Of a DNA stretch of 58,694 nucleotides, positions 17,804-26,996 are shown piece after piece. Location: positions 1 through 58,694 of the forward strand of contig NZ_JASJOF010000013.1 in NCBI RefSeq assembly GCF_030163795.1, in the 5' to 3' direction. A program made the position numbers and the translations under genes. Positions within the stretch are counted from its first letter, which is position 1; every line of letters starts with the position of its first letter. Origin of the DNA: Roseicyclus marinus (GTDB lineage Bacteria > Pseudomonadota > Alphaproteobacteria > Rhodobacterales > Rhodobacteraceae). The notes below the pieces were generated by a model. That model was not told the DNA's origin and did not search any database. It saw nothing but the letters and a program-made list of their open reading frames with translations.

Positions 17804-19864
17804 TCAGTCGCGTCCCAGAAGACGCCGGAGTTGCTGCTCCGCCTCTTCGCGCAGGCGGCGTTCCAATTCGTCACGCGCGGCGTCTTCGGTGGTCGTGGCA
17901 TCGAACTGGGTGCCCAAAGCTTCGTTGATGCGGTTGCGCGCCTCTTCCTCCAACCGCGCGGCCTCGGCGTCAAGACGGGCGCGCGCCTCGGCTTCAAGCC
18001 GGGCGGCCTCTTCGGCAAGTTCTTGCTCTGCCAGAAATTCAAGATCTGGCCGGATGCTGGGATCGGCCCAAGAGCCGGTGATCAGGATCGGCACCCGGAT
18101 CGCCGCGCCGCCCTCGCCACGCGAAAGACCCGGTGTGAGGCGATAATCCAGCGTCTGTGCCCCGATGTTCACGCGGCCCGCACCGGTCACCTCGCCCCAG
18201 GGCGCATCCAGCCGCAGATCGTCATTTTCCATGACGCCGCCCGAAAAGGTCATATTGGCGGAGACGCTGTCATAAACCGTGCGCGCGCCCTCGCCCCGGA
18301 AGGACGGGTCGAAATTGCGGATCATCCCGGCAAGATCGAGACCCCGGATCGCCCCGGTGCCCAGCGCGAAATCGCCCTCACCCTCAAGGCTCGACATCAG
18401 CGTGGCCATGTCGTTGCCAACGCCCAGAACCTGCAGGCTGAGGCTGCCGCGCCCGTCGAGACGGTCATAATCCGCAAGATCGGTGAACAATGGATTGAGA
18501 TCGACATCGGCAAGGATCACGTCGCTGCGCACCGACAATCCACCACGGCCATTGACCACGAATTGCCCGGCCAAGACGCCGCCGTAGGTGCCGATACGGT
18601 CGATGTCGAGGACAAGCCGCCCGTTGTCGAGCCCCGCCCGCAGCCGCGCCGGGCCCAACGTGACCCCTGCACCTTCGATCCGTTCTACGGCCAGCGCGAG
18701 TTCTGCATCGACGGCGAAAAGTCCGGATACGTCGATCGGAGCGCGCGACCAACCCGACGTCGCGGGCGCTGCCGCGCCGCCCCCGCCACCGCCCGATGCG
18801 CCGCCACTCGCGGCCTGCGCCGGGGCCGCGCCACCGCTCTCGGGCAGGATCAGCCGGGCGCCGCTGACCGTGCCCCGCACCATGGGCCGCGCGGCCCCCT
18901 GCGTCACGTCGAGTTCCAGCGCCAGCGCCGTATCGTCGAGCCCAAGCTGCGCGCCCCGAAGGTGCAAGGATCCCTCGGACGTGAGTGTCACATCGCCGGA
19001 AAACGACAGCCGGTCGCGGCCATAGCCCTGCGGCAGGTCGGGCATCGCCGCGCCGAGAATCGCGAGAAGCGGCCCCAGATCCGTCGCCTCGACCTCAAGC
19101 GCGCCGCCAAAGGACGGGTCGAGCCCGGCTTGCCCGTCAAACCGCGCGGAGCCGCCGGACCAGTCCAACGCTGCGGTGACCGCCGAAATCCTGCCTTCCG
19201 CCAGCCCACGGGGATGGCCCAGCAATGCCTCGAGCGCCAGATCGGTGCCGTTCACGGTGGCGGAGCCCGCGATCTCGGCAGCGCCTTGGGCCGGCAGGGT
19301 CAAACGCGCATCAACGCCACCGATCCGCAAACTGTCGCCGGTACCCTGATCGATATAGGTGAATCGCCCATCGGTGATCTGGGCCGCGCTGATGGCAAAG
19401 GCGCGGGCGGGCGCGGCGGTTGGTGCGTCGGAAGTCGCGACGGCGGCATCGCTGGGCGCGGTGGTGACCGGCTCTTCCACCTCGTCGAAGCTCCAGCTGA
19501 CGCGTCCATCGGTGGCCCTGACCAACGTGATCTCGGGCGCGATGAGCGTGATCTGTTCGATCTGCACCTCGCCCGACAGCGCGGCGGCCCATGGCACACG
19601 CAGGCTGAGTGCCTCTGCGGCGATCAGCGGCCCCTCGCCCGCCCAATCGGGATTGCCGACGCGCAATCCCTCGGCACGGACGCCAAGATGCGGCCAAAGC
19701 GTCGGGCGCACCTCGCCCGAAAGGCGCACTTCTCGGCCCAGCGCCTGCGACAGCCGATCCGCCGCAACGGCGGCGATACGGTCGGCGGGCACCGCGAACA
19801 GGACCCCGACCATCAGGACCGCCACAAGAACAAGACCACCGATCGCCCGAAAAACCCAACGCAT
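17804..19864 (-). CDS. AsmA-family envelope protein
   Basis: Large (686-residue) protein with one N-terminal membrane anchor (FRAIGGLVLVAVLMVGVLFA) and a long periplasmic AsmA/TamB-like repeat region. The family N-terminus is visible (LGREVRLSGEVRPTLWPHLG, with VGNPDWAGEGPLIAAEALSL), as is the C-terminal AsmA domain (LEGEGDFALGTGAIRGLDLA, then DYRLTPGLSR). The last 80 residues or so form an Ala/Glu/Arg-rich coiled coil (LAEEAARLEAEARARLDAEA). AsmA proteins are thought to take part in lipid transport or outer-membrane assembly. Start ATG 19864 follows AAGGGGGG. Co-directional with the transglycosylase downstream. Confidence 0.88.
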   Translation of the reverse strand: MRWVFRAIGGLVLVAVLMVGVLFAVPADRIAAVAADRLSQALGREVRLSGEVRPTLWPHLGVRAEGLRVGNPDWAGEGPLIAAEALSLRVPWAAALSGEVQIEQITLIAPEITLVRATDGRVSWSFDEVEEPVTTAPSDAAVATSDAPTAAPARAFAISAAQITDGRFTYIDQGTGDSLRIGGVDARLTLPAQGAAEIAGSATVNGTDLALEALLGHPRGLAEGRISAVTAALDWSGGSARFDGQAGLDPSFGGALEVEATDLGPLLAILGAAMPDLPQGYGRDRLSFSGDVTLTSEGSLHLRGAQLGLDDTALALELDVTQGAARPMVRGTVSGARLILPESGGAAPAQAASGGASGGGGGGAAAPATSGWSRAPIDVSGLFAVDAELALAVERIEGAGVTLGPARLRAGLDNGRLVLDIDRIGTYGGVLAGQFVVNGRGGLSVRSDVILADVDLNPLFTDLADYDRLDGRGSLSLQVLGVGNDMATLMSSLEGEGDFALGTGAIRGLDLAGMIRNFDPSFRGEGARTVYDSVSANMTFSGGVMENDDLRLDAPWGEVTGAGRVNIGAQTLDYRLTPGLSRGEGGAAIRVPILITGSWADPSIRPDLEFLAEQELAEEAARLEAEARARLDAEAARLEEEARNRINEALGTQFDATTTEDAARDELERRLREEAEQQLRRLLGRD

Positions 19865-19997
19865 GACTGCCCCCCTTACGCCTCGCGTCGATCCTAACGC
19901 GAAGGGGCGGGCCTTGTGCACCCCTTTCGCATGACAAGACGGCTGGTCAGCGCTGCCCTCTTTCGCATTGGCCCGGTCCGCGCTATCTGCGCATCCC

Positions 19998-21365
19998 ATG
20001 AGCCAGAACCCTCCCCAGCTTCGCCCCGACCTCGCCCGCGCCGAGGTGCCCGACACCACCCGCCCGGGACAGCCCCGGATCGGGATGGTCAGCCTTGGCT
20101 GTCCGAAGGCGCTGGTGGACAGCGAGCGCATCCTGACCCGGCTGCGCGCGGAGGGTTACGCGATCTCGCCCGATTACGCGGGCGCAGAGGCGGTGATCGT
20201 GAACACCTGCGGGTTTTTGGACAGCGCCAAGGTCGAAAGTCTCGAGGCGATCGGGGAAGCGCTGCGGGAAAACGGGCGGGTGATCGTCACCGGCTGCCTC
20301 GGCGCCGAGCCGGAGTACATCACCGGCGCGCATCCGTCGGTTCTGGCGGTTACGGGGCCGCATCAATACGAGCAGGTGCTGGATGCGGTCCATACCGCCG
20401 TGCCACCCGCTCCGGATCCGTTCATCGACCTCTTGCCGCCTGCGGGCGTAAAGCTGACGCCGCGCCATTACAGCTATCTCAAGATCGCGGAAGGCTGTGA
20501 TCACAAGTGCAAGTTCTGCATCATCCCCGACATGCGTGGCCGCCTGCAATCGCGCCCGGTCAAAGCGGTGTTGCGCGAGGCGGAAAAACTGGTCGAGGCC
20601 GGTGTGAAGGAACTGCTGGTGATCAGCCAAGACACCAGCGCCTATGGCACCGACTGGAAGGGCCGCGAAACCAAGTTTCCGATTCTCGATCTATCCAGAG
20701 ATTTATCCACACTCGGCGCGTGGGTTCGCTTGCACTATGTCTACCCTTACCCGCATGTGCGCGAGTTGATCCCCCTGATGGCGGACCCTGCGAACGGCTT
20801 GCTGCCCTATCTCGACATTCCGTTCCAGCACGCCCATCCCGACACCTTGAAACGCATGGCGCGCCCTGCCGCCGCCTCGCGCACGCTGGAGGAAATCGCG
20901 GCCTGGCGGCGCGACTGCCCTGACATCACGCTGCGGTCCACCTTCATCGTCGGCTACCCCGGCGAGACAGAGGCGGAATTCCAGACGCTGCTCGACTGGC
21001 TGGACGAAGCGCAACTCGACCGCGTGGGATGCTTCCAATACGAGAATGTCGCCGGAGCACGGTCGAACGCCCTGCCCGATCATGTCCCCGAAGAGGTCAA
21101 GCAGGATCGCTGGGACAGGTTCATGCAAAAGGCGCAGGCGATCTCCGAGGCGAAGCTGGCGGCCAAGGTCGGCCGCACCCTGACCGTTTTGGTCGATTCC
21201 GTGGACGAGGATGGCGCAACCTGCCGCACCACGGCCGATGCGCCCGAGATCGACGGGAACCTGTTCATCGACGACGGTTTCGAAGGTTTGGCCCCCGGCG
21301 ACATGGTCGAGGTCGAGGTGGAAGAAGCCGGGGAATACGACCTTTGGGGCCGTATCCGCGCTTGA
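19998..21365 (+). CDS. rimO: Ribosomal protein S12 methylthiotransferase RimO
   Basis: Radical SAM enzyme that methylthiolates an aspartate of S12. The 455-residue protein has the UPF0004 domain with its cysteines ([34 protein letters not shown]), the radical SAM CxxxCxxC motif CDHKCKFC (C167, C171, C174), and a C-terminal TRAM domain ([13 protein letters not shown] to the end). RimO rather than MiaB is indicated by [12 protein letters not shown]. Codons at about 231-238 are unusually rare for this genome (CTA, AGA, TTA, ACA). Start ATG 19998 chosen; cutA follows 32 nt downstream. Confidence 0.96.
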   Translation: MSQNPPQLRPDLARAEVPDTTRPGQPRIGMVSLGCPKALVDSERILTRLRAEGYAISPDYAGAEAVIVNTCGFLDSAKVESLEAIGEALRENGRVIVTGCLGAEPEYITGAHPSVLAVTGPHQYEQVLDAVHTAVPPAPDPFIDLLPPAGVKLTPRHYSYLKIAEGCDHKCKFCIIPDMRGRLQSRPVKAVLREAEKLVEAGVKELLVISQDTSAYGTDWKGRETKFPILDLSRDLSTLGAWVRLHYVYPYPHVRELIPLMADPANGLLPYLDIPFQHAHPDTLKRMARPAAASRTLEEIAAWRRDCPDITLRSTFIVGYPGETEAEFQTLLDWLDEAQLDRVGCFQYENVAGARSNALPDHVPEEVKQDRWDRFMQKAQAISEAKLAAKVGRTLTVLVDSVDEDGATCRTTADAPEIDGNLFIDDGFEGLAPGDMVEVEVEEAGEYDLWGRIRA

Positions 21366-21397
21366 GACCTGTGCCCATGGCTGCGTAGACTGCGGCC

Positions 21398-21703
21398 ATG
21401 ATCCACGTCACGACCACCTGCCCCGATGCGCAAAGCGCCGAACGCCTCGCCCGCGCGGCACTGGCGGAACGCGTCGCCGCTTGCGTCAACATCGTGCCGG
21501 GCCTGCGCAGCCTCTACCATTGGGAAGGGGCAGTTGCCGAAGACGAGGAGGTGCTGGTGATCTTCAAGACCTCAGGGTCGGCGCGCGCGGCCCTTGTCGC
21601 CTTCATCGAGGCGGAGCATCCCTACGACCTTCCGGTCATCACTTGGGAAAGACTTGAGACGACGCCCGAAGCCTTGGCGTGGCTGGACCGCGAAACGGGG
21701 TGA
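21398..21703 (+). CDS. cutA: Divalent-cation tolerance protein CutA
   Basis: A 101-residue CutA1 protein, a trimeric ferredoxin-like fold related in shape to PII proteins and linked historically to copper tolerance. Family signatures are ERVAACVNIVPGLRSLYHW, EVLVIFKTS and IEAEHPYDLPVITW. Length matches the family. Its stop is immediately followed by the stop of the convergent DUF6455-like gene with no spacer. Confidence 0.93.
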   Translation: MIHVTTTCPDAQSAERLARAALAERVAACVNIVPGLRSLYHWEGAVAEDEEVLVIFKTSGSARAALVAFIEAEHPYDLPVITWERLETTPEALAWLDRETG

Positions 21704-21994
21704 TCAGGTGGGCGCACCCGCCTGACGCACGCGGTTGAACACTTGGGCGCTTGCGCAGATGGCGGGCACCTCTGCAGCCCTGTCGTGTTGCACCGAAAGC
21801 CACCGGTCACATTCGTCGGCCCAACCGCAGCCACGGCAGCGAAGGACAACCGCAGCCCAATCGGCATGAGAGATCATGCTTTCGTCGAGCGCGCGTTGCA
21901 TCGCCGCGCCGGTCTTGCGCGCCATGGAAACGGCCAGCCAGTAATGCCGGGTCTCGTCGCCCAGCAGATGGGGGATCGGATCACGCATCGCCAC
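21704..21994 (-). CDS. DUF6455-type small cysteine protein (copy B)
   Basis: A 96-residue protein of the type annotated DUF6455 in Rhodobacteraceae. It has an N-terminal helix region (LLGDETRHYWLAVSMARKTG), then the cysteine motif CRGCGWADECDRWL (C-x2-C-x5-C) and a further Cys in VPAICASAQVF. Such spacing suggests zinc or iron-sulfur binding, but the function is unknown. GTG 21994 has GGGGAAC about 6 nt upstream and is preferred over ATG 21988. It lies 15 nt after a paralogue that shares the motif, so the pair arose by duplication. Confidence 0.75.
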   Translation of the reverse strand: MAMRDPIPHLLGDETRHYWLAVSMARKTGAAMQRALDESMISHADWAAVVLRCRGCGWADECDRWLSVQHDRAAEVPAICASAQVFNRVRQAGAPT

Positions 21995-22009
21995 ATTCGT
22001 TCCCCAATG

Positions 22010-22264
22010 TCATTCCGCCGCGAGAGCCGCGAGGATACCGCCGTTGCGGCAAAAGCCGGGGGCGGTATCGGCGGCTTGCGTCTTCGCGAGCCAATGGGCG
22101 CAGCCCTGCGGATCGGAACAACCAACGCAGGCCGACAGCATGTCGTCGCGCATCTCCGGCGGCAGGTCGCCGCGCAATTCGGCATCGTCCAGATCGGCCC
22201 CCAAGGTCCGGGCCATCCGGGTCATGAGGCGTTCGTGCTGGTCACGGGTCGTATCGGCTGGCAT
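22010..22264 (-). CDS. DUF6455-type small cysteine protein (copy A)
   Basis: An 84-residue paralogue of the downstream gene. It shows DQHERLMTRMARTLGADLDD, then CVGCSDPQGCAHWL, the same C-x2-C-x5-C followed by a tryptophan, and a fourth Cys in APGFCRNGGIL. Start ATG 22264 (MPADTTRDQHER) with AAAGG about 9 nt upstream. Both copies are probably cytoplasmic: no signal peptide is visible. Function unknown. Confidence 0.75.
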   Translation of the reverse strand: MPADTTRDQHERLMTRMARTLGADLDDAELRGDLPPEMRDDMLSACVGCSDPQGCAHWLAKTQAADTAPGFCRNGGILAALAAE

Positions 22265-22348
22265 CGGCGGAACCTTTTGCTGCGCTGCAGGGGAAGCCCC
22301 CCATGCGGGCAAGCCTATGCCGCCGGACAGGAACCGCCTTGACCCAGA

Positions 22349-23062
22349 TCAAATGTCGGGGCCGCGCAGCCCAAGAAGCGTCCGGCGCACCACGTCGATC
22401 CGGGCCGCGTTGGGTGGATGCGTCGACAGGAATTCGCGCGCCGGATCGGGAATGCGGGTAAAGAATTCCGCCCCGATCAAGGCGTCGTATCCTGCGCGCT
22501 CCGCGATCACCGTACCAAGCGCATCGGCCTCCAGTTCGGCCCGCTGCCCGAATTCGCGGGAGGCGACGAAAGCCCCGATCTGCGCCGCCTCGTCCACCTC
22601 CAGCTGCGAGGCGCCCCGCGCCCGCGCCAAATCGGAAAAGACGCGCGCGCCCTCAGCGGCCTGCCTTTGGCCCAAGGGCAGATGTCGGCCGATGTGATGT
22701 CCGGCTTCGTGACCCATGATGAAAGCCAGTTCGTCGACGTTGCGCGCCACGGCGATCAGGCCGAGCGTAAAGATGATGGCCGGCCGCCCCTGTGGATCGA
22801 GCGTGTGAAAGGCGTTCACGCCGCTTTCAGGGGCGCGGTCCACGTAAATGGCGAAATCGCACACCTGATCGGGTGTTTCCTCGCGGCAAACTCGTTCGGC
22901 CACAGGTTCGACGCGGCGCACCACCTCGTCGAAGTTCAGGGCCGCCTGCCGCGCCCGCGCCGCGATGTCGGGGGCTGGCGGCGGCGGGGGCGGCGGCACC
23001 ATGACCTGCACGCATCCCGACAGGACAAGGGCAAGGAGCGGCAGGAGACGGATCGGGCGCAT
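22349..23062 (-). CDS. M48-family metalloprotease lipoprotein
   Basis: Zinc peptidase of 237 residues with a lipoprotein signal (lipobox VLSGC, Cys near residue 17), a short poly-proline stretch, and an M48 domain. The metal site HEAGHH lies near residues 117-122 and the third ligand in ELEADALG, with STHPPNAARID near the C-terminus. Anchored in the envelope, it probably acts in outer-membrane protein quality control, as known for related BepA/LoiP proteins. ATG 23062 is used; a TTG at 23077 could add five residues. Confidence 0.9.
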   Translation of the reverse strand: MRPIRLLPLLALVLSGCVQVMVPPPPPPPAPDIAARARQAALNFDEVVRRVEPVAERVCREETPDQVCDFAIYVDRAPESGVNAFHTLDPQGRPAIIFTLGLIAVARNVDELAFIMGHEAGHHIGRHLPLGQRQAAEGARVFSDLARARGASQLEVDEAAQIGAFVASREFGQRAELEADALGTVIAERAGYDALIGAEFFTRIPDPAREFLSTHPPNAARIDVVRRTLLGLRGPDI

Positions 23063-23202
23063 GGCGGATTGTTTCAACGGTTTGGCTTGGGTCGATGGCG
23101 TGATCGCTCTTTAAGCCTAGAGGCCCGGCGCGCGAGGTCCAGCCCGCTTTCGTAGGGTAGGCGCGGCTTGACGCAGGCGGTCCTGCCCTTACCTCAACGC
23201 GC

Positions 23203-23595
23203 ATGACCGACATCCGTATTCTTTACAACGCGCGCTGCCCGATCTGTCGGGCCGAGATCGCCCATTACCAAAAGCGCGCGGAGGCCACCCACGCGCCGCT
23301 TTCGTTCGAAGATCTGAATGAGGCCGATCTGGGTGATTGGGCCCTGACGGCGGATCAGGCGAAACGCCGGCTTCATGCGGCCCTGCCCGACGGGCGCATC
23401 GTGAGCGGGATCCCCGCTTTCGCCGCGATCTGGTCCGCATTGCCCGGTATGGGTTGGCTGGCGCGGCTGGTGATGGCACCGGGCGTGCGGACGGTTGCCG
23501 ACATCGCTTACAACCGGTTTGCGGCACCGTGGCTTTACCGGCGCCAGATACGGCGCGAGCGGCAGGGCCTTGCCGCGGGAGACGGGCGGGCCTAG
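23203..23595 (+). CDS. DCC-family (DUF393) thiol-disulfide-type protein
   Basis: A 130-residue DUF393 protein. The family signature is the N-terminal thioredoxin-like strand and redox-type motif ILYNARCPICRAEI (CPIC at about 12-15), followed by the conserved DLNEADLGDW region and IVSGIPAFAAIWSALPG. Members are often called DCC proteins and are presumed oxidoreductases, without a defined partner. A small gene follows 10 nt downstream. Confidence 0.85.
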   Translation: MTDIRILYNARCPICRAEIAHYQKRAEATHAPLSFEDLNEADLGDWALTADQAKRRLHAALPDGRIVSGIPAFAAIWSALPGMGWLARLVMAPGVRTVADIAYNRFAAPWLYRRQIRRERQGLAAGDGRA

Positions 23596-23605
23596 GCTTG
23601 GCCCC

Positions 23606-23845
23606 ATGTTCACAATCGAGCACGAATTCGACGCAACGCTGATCACCCTTGTCGATGACGGCGAGGCTGGGCAGCCCTTGCAAGAAGACGTGACAATCGC
23701 CGCTTTCGCGGAATGCGTGACGGTCACGCAATATGATACCCGTACCGATCGCGAGCACGTTATCACCCTGTCGCTCGCCCAGATCCGCGACCTTGCCGCA
23801 GCGCTGGACCTGCCCGAGGGGGTCTATCGTCTTGAAAAGGGCTAA
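23606..23845 (+). CDS. Conserved hypothetical protein, 79 aa
   Basis: Small acidic protein starting MFTIEHEFDATLITLVDDG and ending LDLPEGVYRLEKG. It reads as a beta-rich, soluble single domain with no signal peptide or cysteine-rich motif apart from one Cys. I do not recognise a family. ATG 23606 is chosen because the codon pattern and the DCC-gene stop (23595) leave little room upstream. Probably co-transcribed with the DUF393 gene. Confidence 0.65.
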   Translation: MFTIEHEFDATLITLVDDGEAGQPLQEDVTIAAFAECVTVTQYDTRTDREHVITLSLAQIRDLAAALDLPEGVYRLEKG

Positions 23846-24055
23846 GAGGACCAGCTGACTGGCCTCTACGCCACTTGGCGGCGCGGTCCATGCGAGCTTT
23901 TGTTAATCCCGCACAATCTTGGCCTGACGGGCCCAATCCAATCCGCAAACTTGCGATAAGGCGATCTGTCCCCAGCCTTGCCCACAGGCGCAGATCGTCA
24001 TGGACAGCCCACGGATCCGCCCGCCATACTTGCCCTGCGAAACGGGAGAAATGCC

Positions 24056-25162
24056 ATGGCCACCGGGTTTTTCGTCAATGAACGCTGTTTCTGGCATTCG
24101 GGCGGGAATTACAGCTTTCTCGTGCCGGTCGGCGGGTTGATGCAACCCTCGACCGGGGGCGGTCTGCCGGAAAATCCGGAGACAAAGCGGCGGTTCAAGA
24201 ACCTTGTCGAGGTCACGGGGCTGATGCGGACACTGGCCACGCCCGATGCAGACCCCGCCACGGAGGAGGATCTGCGCCGCATCCATCCCGCCAGCTATCT
24301 GGAAAACTTTCGCCGCAAAAGCGCGGAGGGCGGGGGCGAATTGGGCCTCAGGACGCCCTTTGGTCCCGATGGCTATGATATCGCCGCCCTGTCGGCGGGC
24401 CTGACCAAGGCCGCGCTTTTCGAGGTCCTGCAAGGCCGGCTCGACAATGCCTATGCACTGTCGCGCCCACCGGGCCACCATTGTCTGCCGGATTTTCCCA
24501 ACGGGTTTTGCCTGTTGAACAACATCGCCATCGCGCTGGAGGCCGCGCGCGCCGCAGGGCTGGCCGACCGGGTCGCCGTGATCGACTGGGATGTGCATCA
24601 CGGCAACGGAACCGAAGCGATCTATTACGAACGCGCCGACACGCTGACGATCTCGATCCACCAGGAACGGAATTATCCGCGCGATTCAGGCGATTTCGAG
24701 GATCGCGGCGCAGGCTCTGGCGAAGGGCTTAACCTCAACGTGCCGCTGCCGCCCGGGGGCGGCCATGCCACCTATCTGGAAGCCTTCGAGCGGCTGGTGA
24801 TCCCGCAACTCCACGCCTTCCAGCCCGATGCGATCGTGGTCGCCTGCGGTTTCGACGCTTCGGGCGTCGATCCCTTGGGGCGCATGATGGCCGGATCGGA
24901 AACCTTCCGCGCGTTGACCGAGATGACGATGGAGGCGGCAGGCGAGTTGTGCGAGGGCAAGCTGGTCCTGACCCATGAGGGCGGCTATTCCGAGGCGCAT
25001 GTGCCGTTCTGCGGCCATGCCGTTCTGGAGGCGTTGTCAGGCAGCGACATCACCGCACCCGACCCGTTGAAGGACCGGATTGACAGCCAGCAGCCGGGTC
25101 CGCGTTTCGAACATTACTGTTCCACGCTGATCGCCGAAATGGAGGCCGCGCTGGAAGCCTGA
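24056..25162 (+). CDS. Histone-deacetylase-like amidohydrolase (acetylpolyamine-type)
   Basis: Zinc-dependent deacetylase of 368 residues in the HDAC class II/acetylpolyamine amidohydrolase superfamily. Visible active-site elements are SRPPGHHC near residues 136-143, VIDWDVHHGNGTEAI near 175-189 (Asp and His ligands), an Asp in ACGFDASGVDPLGRM and the transition-state region THEGGYSEAHV. Likely releases acetate from acetylated amines; the true substrate is unknown. Start ATG 24056 has CGGGAGAA at 24043-24050. It opens a seven-gene rightward run, 69 nt before CoA-transferase subunit A. Confidence 0.9.
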   Translation: MATGFFVNERCFWHSGGNYSFLVPVGGLMQPSTGGGLPENPETKRRFKNLVEVTGLMRTLATPDADPATEEDLRRIHPASYLENFRRKSAEGGGELGLRTPFGPDGYDIAALSAGLTKAALFEVLQGRLDNAYALSRPPGHHCLPDFPNGFCLLNNIAIALEAARAAGLADRVAVIDWDVHHGNGTEAIYYERADTLTISIHQERNYPRDSGDFEDRGAGSGEGLNLNVPLPPGGGHATYLEAFERLVIPQLHAFQPDAIVVACGFDASGVDPLGRMMAGSETFRALTEMTMEAAGELCEGKLVLTHEGGYSEAHVPFCGHAVLEALSGSDITAPDPLKDRIDSQQPGPRFEHYCSTLIAEMEAALEA

Positions 25163-25231
25163 GGCCGCGTTGACTTCGCCGCGACGCGGCGGCAGGGTGC
25201 GCGGCGACCACCAGATCGGAGGATGTGTGCG

Positions 25232-25933
25232 ATGAAAAAGGTCTATGGCTCGGCGGCGGACGCGCTCGACGGTGTGCTCTTCGACGGCATGCTGATCGCG
25301 GCGGGCGGCTTTGGCCTCTGCGGCATCCCGGAACTCCTGATCGACGGGATCGTGGCATCCGGCGTCAAGGATCTGACCGTGGCCTCCAACAACGCGGGCG
25401 TCGATGATTTCGGGCTCGGCAAGCTGCTTGCCACCCGCCAGATCCGCAAGATGATGTCCTCCTACGTGGGTGAGAACGCCGAATTCATGCGCCAGTACCT
25501 GTCGGGCGAGCTGGAACTCGAATTCAATCCCCAAGGCACACTCGCCGAACGGATGCGCGCGGGCGGTGCGGGCATCCCCGGGTTCTACACCAAGACCGGC
25601 GTCGGCACAGTCATCGCCGAAGGTAAGGAGGTGAAGACCTTCGACGGGCAGGATTACATCCTCGAACGCGGGATTTTCGCGGATCTGTCGATCGTCAAGG
25701 CGTGGAAGGCGGACGAGACGGGCAATGCCGTCTTCCGCAAGACGGCGCGCAACTTCAACCCGCCCGCGGCCATGTGCGGCAAGATCTGCATAATGGAGGT
25801 GGAGGAGATCGTGCCGACCGGTTCGCTCGACCCAGACACGATCCATTTGCCCGGCATCTATGTTTACCGCCTGATCCAAGGCGAACACGAGAAGCGGATC
25901 GAACAACGCACCGTCCGGCCCCGCGCCGCCTGA
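25232..25933 (+). CDS. scoA: 3-oxoacid CoA-transferase, subunit A
   Basis: Alpha subunit (233 residues) of a two-subunit family I CoA-transferase such as succinyl-CoA:3-ketoacid or acetate CoA-transferase. It begins [20 protein letters not shown] and carries the CoA-binding [10 protein letters not shown] glycine-rich loop near residues 25-34 and [20 protein letters not shown] at 25218-25222 fixes ATG 25232 as the start. Normally the beta subunit follows directly; here two other genes of about 1.9 kb total intervene before subunit B, all on the same strand. Confidence 0.93.
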   Translation: MKKVYGSAADALDGVLFDGMLIAAGGFGLCGIPELLIDGIVASGVKDLTVASNNAGVDDFGLGKLLATRQIRKMMSSYVGENAEFMRQYLSGELELEFNPQGTLAERMRAGGAGIPGFYTKTGVGTVIAEGKEVKTFDGQDYILERGIFADLSIVKAWKADETGNAVFRKTARNFNPPAAMCGKICIMEVEEIVPTGSLDPDTIHLPGIYVYRLIQGEHEKRIEQRTVRPRAA

Positions 25934-25940
25934 GGGCGTC

Positions 25941-26996
25941 ATGGCAAGGTCCCCCTACAGCGACCTGCCCCAGCGCGCGTTCTGGCGCGGTGGGGTCGCG
26001 GGGCCTGGGCCTTTTGACCTTCCGGATCTTTACCGCCCCCGCTTTGCCCTGACGCCGGAAACGCGGGTCTTCACCGCTGGCTCCTGTTTCGCGCAGCATG
26101 TGGGTGGGGCGCTCAAGCGCGCAGGGCTGAGCGTGATCGACACCGAGCCTGCCCTGCGTGGGATGCCGCCCGAAACGGCGAAACGCTTTGGCTACGGGGT
26201 CTATGCCGCGCGCTTCGGCAATATCTACACCGTGCGCCAGTTCCGTCAGCTGATCGAGGAAATGCTGGGCCTGTTCTCCCCGGCGCTGCCGATCTGGGAA
26301 AGGGATGGCCGGTTCTGGGATGCGCTGCGCCCCGGTATCGAACCCGAAGGGCTCACCAGCGCCGAGCAAGTGGTCGAGATGCGGACCCAGCACCTGATCG
26401 CGCTGGCGCGCGCCGTGCAGGAGGCCGAAGTGATGGTGTTCACCCTTGGCCTGACCGAAGCCTGGGAGCATCGCGAAACCGGTACTGTCTATCCCACGGC
26501 CCCGGGGACGATCGCAGGGGATTACGACCCGGATCTCTTCGTCTTTCGCAATCACGGCGTGGCCGAGATCCTCGAGGATTTCACGGCGCTGGAACGGATG
26601 CTGACCGAGATCAATCCCGGGCTGCAGTGGATCCTGACCGTTTCGCCCGTGCCGTTGGCGGCAACGGCCAGCGGCGATCATGTTCTGGCGGCAACGATGC
26701 GGTCGAAATCCGTGCTTCGCGTGGTCTGCGACCTCTTGTACGAAAGTTCGGCGGCGATCGATTATTTCCCCTCCTATGAACTGGTGATGTCGCCCGCCCA
26801 CCCTGCCGGAGCTTTCGCATCGGACCTGCGCAGCGTCCGGCCCGAGGTGGTTGACGGGATCATGGAGCTGTTTCTGAAAGCCCATGGCCTCACCGCCGAG
26901 CCTATCCCAAGCGCCCCGACCGATGGGGACGGTGAAGGCGGAGACGGGGATGGCGCCCTCTGCGAAGATGTCTTGCTGGACGCCTTCCGCCCATGA
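25941..26996 (+). CDS. GSCFA-domain protein
   Basis: A 351-residue protein with a GSCFA domain, a family related in motif layout to SGNH hydrolases. The name-giving motif TAGSCFAQH is at residues 45-53, followed by YGVYAARFGNIYTVRQ, VFTLGLTEAW, TVSPVPL and FPSYELV, all family hallmarks. No signal peptide is visible. The last 35 residues are a low-complexity Gly/Asp-rich tail. Activity is not established for the family; an esterase acting on glycan O-acyl groups has been suggested. It sits 7 nt after scoA and its stop overlaps the next start (ATGA), so it forms a coupled pair with the SGNH-like gene. Confidence 0.88.
   Translation: MARSPYSDLPQRAFWRGGVAGPGPFDLPDLYRPRFALTPETRVFTAGSCFAQHVGGALKRAGLSVIDTEPALRGMPPETAKRFGYGVYAARFGNIYTVRQFRQLIEEMLGLFSPALPIWERDGRFWDALRPGIEPEGLTSAEQVVEMRTQHLIALARAVQEAEVMVFTLGLTEAWEHRETGTVYPTAPGTIAGDYDPDLFVFRNHGVAEILEDFTALERMLTEINPGLQWILTVSPVPLAATASGDHVLAATMRSKSVLRVVCDLLYESSAAIDYFPSYELVMSPAHPAGAFASDLRSVRPEVVDGIMELFLKAHGLTAEPIPSAPTDGDGEGGDGDGALCEDVLLDAFRP

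Noticed and set aside
17831-19897. 688-codon open frame on the + strand opposite the AsmA gene
   Set aside because: Composition is rich in Arg, Gly and His with no recognisable domain, while the opposite strand has a signal anchor, AsmA motifs and a ribosome site.
26915-26957. Gly/Asp-rich low-complexity end of the GSCFA protein, considered as a frameshift
   Set aside because: The frame stays open to an ATGA overlap with the next gene and the spacing is regular, so a natural acidic tail is simpler than an error.
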